This document shows positions 16,762 through 23,592 of a DNA stretch of 28,214 nucleotides, piece by piece; within the stretch, counting starts at the first letter, position 1, and each line of letters begins with the position of its first letter. The DNA lies in contig NZ_JONR01000052.1 of assembly GCF_000711955.1 (NCBI RefSeq), positions 1-28,214 on the forward strand, given 5' to 3'. This stretch comes from Nevskia soli DSM 19509 (lineage in GTDB: Bacteria; Pseudomonadota; Gammaproteobacteria; Nevskiales; Nevskiaceae). The notes under the pieces were generated by a model. It was not told the origin of the DNA. It made no database searches and saw only the letters and a list, made by a program, of their open reading frames with translations. The position numbers and the translations under genes are program-made.

Positions 16762-16789
16762 AAAGCCCGGCTGATGCCGGGCTTTTTTT
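16762..16789 (+). terminator. Rho-independent terminator after the FKBP gene
   Basis: Stem AAAGCCCGGC/GCCGGGCTTT (16762-16771 and 16776-16785) with loop TGAT, continuing into a run of seven T. The minus-strand side has an A/T-rich flank too, so it may also serve the converging DUF4124 gene. Confidence 0.93.
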
Positions 16790-16839
16790 GTGCTTTCAGC
16801 TTGTTTCAACGATGCCGGGCGGCCTGGGAGCGAAATCCC

Positions 16840-17262
16840 TCAGCTGCAGTACTTGCTTGCCGCGTCCTGCGCGTCCTGCAACTGCTGGTCGAACTGCTCG
16901 TCGGTCATGCGTGCCGGCTGGCCGTCGTCGCCGGTGACGAACAGGCGGTGTGCGGTCTTTTCCTGCAGGAAGCTGATGCGCTCGCGCGCCTTGGCGCAGC
17001 GTTCCTCGTTGTCGGCCTTGGTCTGCAGTGCGGTGTCGTTCGTGGTGGTCGGGGCGGTGCCCTGACGGCGCTTGGCCGGGGTGGCGCCGCCGGAGGTGGT
17101 GCCGGACACCGGCAGCTGCGGCGTCACGTCCTGGAAGTTGCCTTCCTTCGGCGGATTCTGGCTGAAGTGCACCTGGCCGTTGGCGTCGGTCCACTTGTAG
17201 ATCTGCGCCGAGGCGGCCAGCGGCAGGCTGCACAGCAGGAGAAGGGCGATTACGCGGTTCAT
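16840..17262 (-). CDS. DUF4124-domain exported protein
   Basis: A small 140-aa secreted protein. It has a cleavable signal peptide (MNRVIALLLLCSLPLAASA), then the DUF4124 core (QIYKWTDANGQVHFSQNPP) in the first 25 mature residues. A Thr/Gly-rich linker and a charged helical C-terminal region with three Cys (ERCAKAR, ending SKYCS) follow. DUF4124 is common in proteobacterial periplasmic proteins; its function is not established. ATG 17262 is chosen because the signal peptide starts there. The longer open frame upstream to 17403 overlaps the DUF1329 gene and has no signal. It lies 73 bp downstream of the DUF1329 gene on the same strand. Confidence 0.85.
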   Translation of the reverse strand: MNRVIALLLLCSLPLAASAQIYKWTDANGQVHFSQNPPKEGNFQDVTPQLPVSGTTSGGATPAKRRQGTAPTTTNDTALQTKADNEERCAKARERISFLQEKTAHRLFVTGDDGQPARMTDEQFDQQLQDAQDAASKYCS

Positions 17263-17335
17263 GGCGCAGGAGTTTAGCAAGACGCCGGGCGCGCGCCAGC
17301 GGGCCCTGACCATTGGCTGGACCATCGCCCGCGCC

Positions 17336-18760
17336 TCATTCCTTGGGTGCCACTGCGCCGACATGCTTGGCCCAGCCCGACATGTCGCCCGAATCGAAGG
17401 CATCCACTTCCGCCGCGCCGAAAGTGACCTCGGCTGACTGGTTGTTCATGCCCCGCGCCAGGTAACGCCCGCCGACCAGGTCGTAAACCGTTTCCAGCGC
17501 CGGCAGCAGCAGCGGCTGGTCGTAGGCCATCAGGGTATGCACCTCCTGCATGGCGTCGAGGGTGCCTTCCGCGCCGTAAAGCTCGGCCAGCAGCACCTGC
17601 CAGGAATCCTCGTCCAGGTACAAGGTGCGGCGCGGCCAGATGCAGGACTGCGCCGGGCGGCACTTGCCGTCCAGCACCCAGACGCGGTGCAGCTCGTAGC
17701 GCGTCACGTCCGGGTTGAGGTGGTGTGTTCCCAGCAAGTCGGAATAGCTCAGGGCCGCGTCGTGCAGGCGGTAGCTGTTGTAGGGCACGTACAGTTCCTG
17801 CTTGCCCTTGAGTTTCCATTCATAGCGCGCCGCCGGGCCGTTGTAGCCCTCGACCTGGTCTTCGTGCAGCAGGCCGTTGGCGCCCAGCACCGGTGTGTCG
17901 CCGCCGGCGTCGCTGGTGGCGGCGATGGAACGCTGGCCCGGGCTGCGCTGCCAGGCACGCGTCGGCGGCACCAGCGTGTCGTAGATCAGCTTCAGCGTAC
18001 CCGCCAGCTTGGCCGGCTCCAACACGGCGCTGGCGCTGTAGGCCAGCACCTGGCCGACGTGCTTGCGCGGTGCGGCGTCGATGGCCTCGTAGCGCGCACG
18101 TTCCGCCAGCCGCACCAGGCTGGCCGCGCCATCGGGCGAGACGCTGATCTGCACATAGGTGCGTTCACGCCCGGCGCCGCGCCAGCGCAGGCGCTGATTC
18201 CACATCGCTTCGCTGCCGTTGTCCGGCAGCGGGAAGGGAATGCCGGCCACGGCATGCTGCGGCGTGCCGGTGGCCGTATCGCCGCCGTCGTCGAGGAAGG
18301 CCTGGGTGGCGTTGCGATAGGTGCCGGCATAGAAGGCGTCCGGCGCGGCGAAGCTGCGGTGCGTGGGGTACACCGGGAGCTGGAAGCTGTCCGGGTAGCG
18401 GGCGAACAGGGCCTGCTGGCCAGGGCTGAGCTTGGCGGCATAGCGGGCCAGGTTGTCCTTGCCGATCAGCAGCAGCGGCTTTTCTCCAGCGTAGGGGTCG
18501 ATGTAGCGCCCGCCCGCCTGCCATTCGGCCGGGCGGCGCTGCGGCGTCAGGCCGCCGTCCCAGGGCGGGATGCTGCCGTCGGCATTGCCGGCGCGTTCTC
18601 CGCCCAGCGGGGTGAAGCGGGCCGCGAGCTGCCCCGCGGCCTGCGCGCCGACGCTGGCCGCGGCACTTCCCGCCAGCAACCCCAGCAAGCCGCCCGCGCA
18701 GCAGCGCAGCAGCCACCGCTTGCCCGAACCATCCCCCATGCCACCGCCCAAGCCATTCAT
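17336..18760 (-). CDS. DUF1329-family exported protein
   Basis: A 474-aa secreted protein of the DUF1329 family, which has a LolA/LolB-like envelope-lipid-handling fold and often sits next to DUF1302 proteins and RND exporters. The N-terminus has a basic stretch (SGKRWLLRCC) and a hydrophobic signal core (GGLLGLLAGSAAASVGAQA). Family segments include FTPLGGERAGNADGSIPPWDGG, GIPFPLPDNGSEAMWNQRLRW and ADLLGTHHLNPDVTRYELHRVWVL-like sequence near residue 345. No DUF1302 or RND gene is in the window, so this copy is separated from the usual partners. A GAGGAG motif lies about 10 nt before ATG 18760. It is divergent from a TetR-family gene, the likely regulator. Confidence 0.87.
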   Translation of the reverse strand: MNGLGGGMGDGSGKRWLLRCCAGGLLGLLAGSAAASVGAQAAGQLAARFTPLGGERAGNADGSIPPWDGGLTPQRRPAEWQAGGRYIDPYAGEKPLLLIGKDNLARYAAKLSPGQQALFARYPDSFQLPVYPTHRSFAAPDAFYAGTYRNATQAFLDDGGDTATGTPQHAVAGIPFPLPDNGSEAMWNQRLRWRGAGRERTYVQISVSPDGAASLVRLAERARYEAIDAAPRKHVGQVLAYSASAVLEPAKLAGTLKLIYDTLVPPTRAWQRSPGQRSIAATSDAGGDTPVLGANGLLHEDQVEGYNGPAARYEWKLKGKQELYVPYNSYRLHDAALSYSDLLGTHHLNPDVTRYELHRVWVLDGKCRPAQSCIWPRRTLYLDEDSWQVLLAELYGAEGTLDAMQEVHTLMAYDQPLLLPALETVYDLVGGRYLARGMNNQSAEVTFGAAEVDAFDSGDMSGWAKHVGAVAPKE

Positions 18761-18861
18761 GTTCTGTATTTCTCCTCGCAGGCGATGGAGACGATAACCG
18801 AATCAGGCCTGCTGCGGAGATGGTTTGCGCATCGGCGCCGCTGCTACTAGAGTGATCGCGG

Positions 18862-18875
18862 ATACGACAGCGTAT
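18862..18875. promoter_or_regulatory. Palindrome between TetR gene and DUF1329 gene, candidate operator
   Basis: ATACG-ACAG-CGTAT is a perfect 5-bp inverted repeat with a 4-bp spacer. It lies 21 bp before the TetR-type ATG and about 100 bp before the divergent DUF1329 start. Size and placement fit a TetR-family operator controlling both genes, but this is inference from position. Confidence 0.5.
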
Positions 18876-18896
18876 GTGCAGGGTGTCAGTAGAATC

Positions 18897-19538
18897 ATGA
18901 GCGAAAACAACAGCGAAACCGTTGCCCGGCAAAGTCTCAGCGCCGAGCACTGGGCCGAGGCGGCTCTGGACGCCATGTCCTCGGGCGGCCTGGAAGCGGT
19001 GGCGGTGGAGCCGTTGGCGCGGCGCCTGGGCGTGACCAAGGGCAGCTTCTACTGGCACTTCGCCAACCGCGACGCCCTGGTCCATGCCGCCCTGCAGCTG
19101 TGGGAGAAGCGCGAGACCGAGGACGTGCTGATCGGCGTCGAGGAAGAGGCCGATCCCTACGAGCGCATCGTCAAGCTGTTCAAGCGCGGCAATTCCAGCC
19201 ACCGCGCCGGCCGCCTCTACCTGGCGCTGGCCGCCGCCTCCGACGATCCGGCGGTGGGGCAGGTGGTGAAGCGCGTCTCGGCGCGGCGCCTGGCTTACCT
19301 CTACAAGTGCTACCTGGGCCTGGGCCTGGCCGAGCGCGATGCGCGGCTCTGGTCCACCTTCGCCTACGCCACCTTCATCGGCAACCAGCAGGTGCATCGC
19401 GACACGCCGGACGAATTCCCCGCCGGGGCGGATTTCCGCGAGTACTTCAAGCTGATGCTGCGCAGCCTGATTCCGCGCCCGCGCAGCAGCGACCCCGAAC
19501 ATCCGCACGTGGTGAAACTCCACCCCGGCAGCGAATAG
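18897..19538 (+). CDS. TetR/AcrR-family transcriptional regulator
   Basis: A 213-aa one-domain-plus-ligand-pocket repressor. The N-terminal HTH is at about residues 18-62, with the classic recognition-helix signature LARRLGVTKGSFYWHFANRDALVHAAL. The C-terminal helical region (YERIVKLFKRGNSSHRAGRLYLALAA onward) would bind an unknown ligand and dimerise. I start at ATG 18897 (MSENNSE); an upstream in-frame extension to 18825 covers the intergenic palindrome and is unlikely to be translated. It is divergent from the DUF1329 gene and 189 bp upstream of the beta-helix/diheme lipoprotein gene in the same direction. It could therefore regulate either neighbour as well as itself. Confidence 0.92.
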   Translation: MSENNSETVARQSLSAEHWAEAALDAMSSGGLEAVAVEPLARRLGVTKGSFYWHFANRDALVHAALQLWEKRETEDVLIGVEEEADPYERIVKLFKRGNSSHRAGRLYLALAAASDDPAVGQVVKRVSARRLAYLYKCYLGLGLAERDARLWSTFAYATFIGNQQVHRDTPDEFPAGADFREYFKLMLRSLIPRPRSSDPEHPHVVKLHPGSE

Positions 19539-19545
19539 CGGCAAG

Positions 19546-19562
19546 GGCGGCCTGAGGCCGCC
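19546..19562 (+). terminator. GC hairpin after the TetR gene, weak terminator candidate
   Basis: GGCGGCC-TGA-GGCCGCC starts 7 bp after the TetR stop. There is no following T-tract, so any termination would be inefficient or factor-assisted. Confidence 0.4.
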
Positions 19563-19727
19563 GCGGCAATCCCGGGGTACACCGAGGGATGCCGGAGGTG
19601 CGCCCGGAGAGGCGCATTTACTACTCGCCGTGGGACACGGCGGGCGGCACTATTGGGTGCTGCCATAACAAACCAGTGGGACAAACCAGCGGGCGAACAC
19701 AGCCCGCGGCCATAGGGGACAGGGAAA

Positions 19728-22700
19728 ATGAAGTCGAGCATCAGGGCAATTCTCGTTTGTGCCGGCCTCTGCATGGGCCTCGCCGCCTGCGGCAGCAGCG
19801 CGCCGGCGGGCTCCGCAAGCAGTTCCGGCAGCGGGTCCAGCAGCAGTTCGGGCGCCGGTTCCAGCTCGGGCAGCAGCAGTGGTGCCGCGGGCACCATGAC
19901 CTACACCATCTGCCCCGGAGCTGACGCGCAGAAGAACGCCCTGATCGCCTTCTTCGACGCGCATGAAGGCGACACCATCCACTTCTGCGCCGGCCAGTTC
20001 GATTTCACCTCAGGCCTGGTGATGACCGGCAAGCGCGGCATCACCATCGAGGGCGAGGGCCGCGACAAGACCATCCTGTCGTTCAAGAACAGTCCGGCCG
20101 AGGACGGCGTCAGCATCAACCACGTCACCGGCGTCACCGTGCGCAACCTCACCATCTACGACGCGCCCGGCAACGGCCTGCGCATCTTCCGCACCGATTA
20201 CGTCACCGTCAGCGGCGTCAAGGTCGGCTGGAGCGTGGCCGATCCGGAATCGCCCAACTACGACGCCTCGCAGAAGTCCTGGACGCACGACGGCTCCTAC
20301 GCGTTCTACCCGGTGCTGTGCCACCACGTGCTGATCGAGGACTCGGTTTCCATCGGCTCGTCCGACGCCGGCGTCTACGTCGGTCAGTCCAACGACGTCC
20401 TGGTGCGCAACACCGAGGCCTTCCACAACGTCGCCGGCTTCGAGTTCGAGAACACCTATCGCGCCGAGTTCGTCGACAACATCGCCCACGACAACGTCGG
20501 CGGCTTCCTGGTGTTCGACCTGCCGGGCCGCGCGCAGAGCGGCGAAAAGAACCTGGTGCATCACAACGAGTCGTTCAACAACAACATCAAGTCGTTCGCG
20601 CCGCGCGGCGCCATCGTCGGCGACGTGCCCGCCGGCACCGGCATGCTGGTGCTGGCCTCGGACCAGCTGGAGGTCTACGACAACGACATCCACGACAACA
20701 ACACCTCCGGCATCTTCGTCGTCAACTACGGCCTGGCCGACAGCAGCGAGCCTTCCACCAAGTACGACTTCTACCCGGAAGGCATCCATATCTACGCCAA
20801 CACCTTCACCGACAACGGCGGCAGCCCGCAGCCGGTTGACCTGTCGCGCGACACCTGCACCGGCCCCGGCGGCCTGCCCGGCAAGGGCGATTCGATCGGC
20901 TGCCTCGGCGACAACCCCTCCCTGTTGCCGCTGATCCTGCAGGTGAAGAATCTCGGCCGCTCCGCCCAGCTGGTCTGGGACGGCGCCACCGACAGCCCCA
21001 ACGACTGCAGCAGCTACCCGCTGGACGAGAACGGCGTGCCGCTGAACCAGCCGGACCCGAACGACCTGGAGCGCTACGAGGCGCGCACCGACGAGCGCGG
21101 ACGCCCCAATTTCTACATCTACGACCCCACCCCCAAGTGCAAGTACAACGCCTGGAAGTTCAGCGCCGGCGGCGCGCTGAACCTGCCGCAGAACGGCATG
21201 TGCTTCGAGAGCAGCAACAAGTTCCTCAAGACCAAGGTCGGCACCCTGCTGGTATCGGACTTCGCCAACTTCCACATGCACAACGCGGACATCACCGATC
21301 CCACCAACCTCCAGTTGGTGACGCACGACCTGCCGCAGCAGTGCCCGACGCTGGCGCCGCAATACCTGGCGCAGACCACGCCCAACCTCGGCAGCTTCAC
21401 GCCCAACCCGGGCGAGGACCCGCGGCCGACCGACGCGCAGATCGCCGCCGCCTGCGGCGCGGTGCAGTCCGGCCAGATCAATTACTCCGCGGTGAACGGC
21501 TACAACTGCCCGCGCCTCGACCAGTACGGCCTGTTCCAGGACGCGCAGGAGCCGCGCGCCAAGCCCAACGGCTTCGGCCTGCCGTACGACCTCAACACCA
21601 TCCTGTTCTCCGACTACGCCGTGAAGTACCGCTTCCTGTTCCTGCCGCCTGATGCCGGCGGCAAGGTGCAGAAGGCCGGCTACCAGGACCACGACACCTG
21701 CAACACCCTGGCGATCTACGACTGCTACACCGCCACGCTCGCGTTCCCGGTCGGCACCGTCTTCGCCAAGACCTTCGCCTTCCGCAACGGCAACGACGAG
21801 AACGTGGTCGAGACGCGCCTGCTGATCAAGCGGCAGAAGCCCAACGGCGACATCTACTGGGTGGGCCTGCCCTACGAGTGGACCACCGACGGCAACGGCC
21901 AGCGCTATGCCGCGCTCAAGCTGGAAGGCGATACCAAGAGCGTCAGCTACGACTACGACGATCCCGATCCGGCGGTGGTGGACAGCAGCGGCAAGCCCGT
22001 GCACTACGGCCCGGGGACCGCGTCCGCCTACCAGGTGCCGAACGCCGGCGGCTGCGTCCTGTGCCACAACGGCGATGACCTCGAACCCGGTTCGCCGCCG
22101 ATCGGGCCGAAGGTGCGCAACCTCAACAAGGATTACGCCTACGCCGACGGCGGCAGCATGAACCAGCTGGCCTACCTCAAGGCCCACGGCATGCTCGACC
22201 TGCCGGACGATCCGTCCAAGCTGGAGCGCCTGCCCAAGTGGAACGTGCCGGGCGACAGCGGCAAGACCGCCAACTCCGCCGAGGACGTGCACCTGCGCGT
22301 GCGCGCCTATCTCGAAGTGAACTGCATGCATTGCCACAATCCCGCCGGCAATGCGCAGAACTCCGGCCTGTCGCTGGACTCCTTCAACGAGCCGATGGAC
22401 GAGGGCCACGGCATCTGCAAGCCGCCGATCGCCGCCGGCATCGCCGCCAACGTCGGCAACTACGACATCCAGCCCGGCGACTCCGCGCAGTCCATCCTCG
22501 CCGCGCGCGTGGCCTCGGTGCAGCCCGGCATCCGCATGCCGCCGATCTCGCGCACTGTCACGCAGACCGAGTTCGTCAACCTCGTCACGCCGTGGATCGA
22601 CAGCGACGTCAAGCAGTTCGCCGATCCCAACTCCGACAAATGCGCCAAGGCCGCCGGCCTCGCGGTGCCGTCGGTGCCGCTCCTGCTGCGGGCGCCGCAG

Positions 22701-22745
22701 AAGGTGCAGGATCAGGGGAAGGTCAGGGTCGCGCCCTGGGGTTGA
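19728..22745 (+). CDS. Fusion lipoprotein: parallel beta-helix domain plus diheme c-type cytochrome-like domain
   Basis: A 1005-aa exported lipoprotein. The signal ends in LAAC at about residue 21, followed by a Ser/Gly linker to about 55. Residues about 57-400 are right-handed beta-helix repeats (VTVRNLTIYDAPGNGLRIF, VLIEDSVSIGSSDAGVYVG, LEVYDNDIHDNNTSGIFVV). The C-terminal half, from about 580 (PRLDQYGLFQDAQEPRAKPNGFGLPYDLN), carries two haem-binding CxxCH motifs, CVLCH at 776-780 and CMHCH at 866-870. From memory, the halves correspond to two uncharacterised families (TIGR03805 and TIGR03806, HNE_0200 type), usually encoded side by side or fused; the pair's function is unknown. It should be anchored facing the periplasm or cell surface, with redox activity from the haems. 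Start ATG 19728 follows AGGGGACAGGG. No cytochrome-maturation gene is in the window. Confidence 0.88.
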   Translation: MKSSIRAILVCAGLCMGLAACGSSAPAGSASSSGSGSSSSSGAGSSSGSSSGAAGTMTYTICPGADAQKNALIAFFDAHEGDTIHFCAGQFDFTSGLVMTGKRGITIEGEGRDKTILSFKNSPAEDGVSINHVTGVTVRNLTIYDAPGNGLRIFRTDYVTVSGVKVGWSVADPESPNYDASQKSWTHDGSYAFYPVLCHHVLIEDSVSIGSSDAGVYVGQSNDVLVRNTEAFHNVAGFEFENTYRAEFVDNIAHDNVGGFLVFDLPGRAQSGEKNLVHHNESFNNNIKSFAPRGAIVGDVPAGTGMLVLASDQLEVYDNDIHDNNTSGIFVVNYGLADSSEPSTKYDFYPEGIHIYANTFTDNGGSPQPVDLSRDTCTGPGGLPGKGDSIGCLGDNPSLLPLILQVKNLGRSAQLVWDGATDSPNDCSSYPLDENGVPLNQPDPNDLERYEARTDERGRPNFYIYDPTPKCKYNAWKFSAGGALNLPQNGMCFESSNKFLKTKVGTLLVSDFANFHMHNADITDPTNLQLVTHDLPQQCPTLAPQYLAQTTPNLGSFTPNPGEDPRPTDAQIAAACGAVQSGQINYSAVNGYNCPRLDQYGLFQDAQEPRAKPNGFGLPYDLNTILFSDYAVKYRFLFLPPDAGGKVQKAGYQDHDTCNTLAIYDCYTATLAFPVGTVFAKTFAFRNGNDENVVETRLLIKRQKPNGDIYWVGLPYEWTTDGNGQRYAALKLEGDTKSVSYDYDDPDPAVVDSSGKPVHYGPGTASAYQVPNAGGCVLCHNGDDLEPGSPPIGPKVRNLNKDYAYADGGSMNQLAYLKAHGMLDLPDDPSKLERLPKWNVPGDSGKTANSAEDVHLRVRAYLEVNCMHCHNPAGNAQNSGLSLDSFNEPMDEGHGICKPPIAAGIAANVGNYDIQPGDSAQSILAARVASVQPGIRMPPISRTVTQTEFVNLVTPWIDSDVKQFADPNSDKCAKAAGLAVPSVPLLLRAPQKVQDQGKVRVAPWG

Positions 22746-22766
22746 TAGGCAGCCTGCCGCTGTTCC

Positions 22767-22817
22767 CCCTCTCCCCATGAACATGAGGAGAGGGTAGGGG
22801 TGAGGGGCGTTTTTTTT
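22767..22817 (+). terminator. Terminator-like hairpin after the beta-helix/diheme gene
   Basis: CCCTCTCC (22767-22774) pairs with GGAGAGGG (22787-22794), with an inner CATG/CATG extension. Sixteen bases later comes a run of eight T (22810-22817). The stem is of the CCCTCTCCC repeat type common in such genomes, so it may be a repeat doing duty as a terminator. Confidence 0.55.
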
Positions 22818-22873
22818 GCCTGACCAGGTACACACCTCCGTTTGCCGAAACCCCTGTTTTTCCCCATGCGTGC

Positions 22874-22906
22874 CATGCGTGCCAAGGTTTTTTGTTGGCA
22901 CGCATG
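22874..22906. repeat. 12-bp perfect hairpin with T6 loop
   Basis: CATGCGTGCCAA (22874-22885) is inverted at 22895-22906 around GGTTTTTTG. A tandem copy of CATGCGTGC begins 9 bases upstream. It is part of the gene-free tract 22746-23592. Confidence 0.7.
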
Positions 22907-22955
22907 CGGCGAGCGATGTTTCTTTTCCTCCGGAAAGGGGCCGGGGAAAAACTGG

Positions 22956-22975
22956 ATCCCCGTCTGCGCGGGGAT
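22956..22975. repeat. Short REP-like palindrome
   Basis: ATCCCCG-TCTGCG-CGGGGAT within CTGGATCCCCGTCTGCGCGG, a variant of the dispersed CTGGATcCCCGCsTkCGCGGGgAT palindromes of proteobacteria. Confidence 0.6.
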
Positions 22976-23099
22976 GGAGCGCTTAAGGGCGACACTCCGG
23001 CTTTTGATGTTGTTTTGCGCTTTTGACGTTGCTTTTGATTTGGCCTTTGACGTTCCCCCCGTTGCCTGCGCCGAGCATCGCAGCCCGCGGCGACATAGG

Positions 23100-23309
23100 C
23101 TCGCGCCTGTTTGGCGCGAGGCGAGGCAGGATGCCGAAGCGTTTTTGTACAGGCCAGGGATGGCCTGTACAAAAACCCCGCCGCGGGCGAGAAGCGCAGG
23201 GGACCCATCAATCACCGATAGGTGATTGATGGGCGCAGGCTCCGGGGCGGCGCTTCTTTGGTTACTTTCTTGTCGCTGGAGACAAGAAAGTGACCCGCCT
23301 TCAAGGCGG
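23100..23309. repeat. Series of five consecutive hairpins, possible structured RNA or composite repeat
   Basis: In order: 8-bp stem with TGTTT loop (23100-23120); perfect 14-bp stem TTTTTGTACAGGCC with AGGGAT loop (23142-23175); perfect 13-bp stem CCCATCAATCACC with GATA loop (23204-23233); 15-bp stem GGTTACTTTCTTGTC with GCTGGA loop and one G-T pair (23260-23295); and CCGCCTT-C-AAGGCGG (23295-23309). The linkers are 20-30 nt. Open frames crossing it have no ribosome-binding site or domain content. I recall similar hairpin modules scattered in Xanthomonadales-like genomes, but have no firm family name. Confidence 0.75.
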
Positions 23310-23390
23310 AACCGCATTTTCAATCTGCGACTTAAACGCCTCGCGCGCAAGCGCGTACACCTAAGCTTCAGAGCGAGAGGAAAAGCCGCG

Positions 23391-23434
23391 TTCCGCCTTC
23401 GGCGGAAGGTGGAATGCGCTTCGCTTATTCCACC
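23391..23434. repeat. Two adjoining extragenic palindromes
   Basis: TTCCGCC-TTC-GGCGGAA (23391-23407) is followed at once by GGTGGAAT (23408-23415) inverted as ATTCCACC (23427-23434) around GCGCTTCGCTT. The second, ending CACCCTAC, is a dispersed repeat that I recognise from many beta- and gammaproteobacterial genomes. Confidence 0.7.
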
Positions 23435-23502
23435 CTACAGTTTGAGTCCGAGTTCAGCGACCAAGGTGAACTTATTCTGTAACAAAGTTCGCTGAAGCCT
23501 GG

Positions 23503-23522
23503 ATTCCGGCTTTCGCCGGAAT
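23503..23522. repeat. REP-like palindrome upstream of yjgR
   Basis: ATTCCGGC-TTTC-GCCGGAAT inside CTGGATTCCGGCTTTCGCCG, a widespread extragenic palindrome. It ends 70 bp before the yjgR-type start codon. Confidence 0.75.
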
Positions 23523-23592
23523 GACGCTCTACTTTGTGTTCGGACTTCTGGCACCCTATGCACAGGGACGAACCACACAGGAAAGGATGGCG

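Noticed and set aside
20010..22901. A 963-codon minus-strand open frame opposite the beta-helix/diheme gene
   Set aside because: Its product is low-complexity Val/Gly/Ala/Arg sequence with no signal or motif, while the plus strand has a signal peptide, beta-helix repeats and two CxxCH motifs.
22842..23225. A 127-codon open frame in the repeat tract
   Set aside because: It runs through REP-like palindromes and the serial hairpins, lacks a ribosome-binding site, and its content (such as KNWIPVCAGME) is the translation of dispersed repeats.
23100..23434. CRISPR array
   Set aside because: The hairpins differ in sequence and spacing. There is no recurring direct repeat with unique spacers, and no cas gene in the window.
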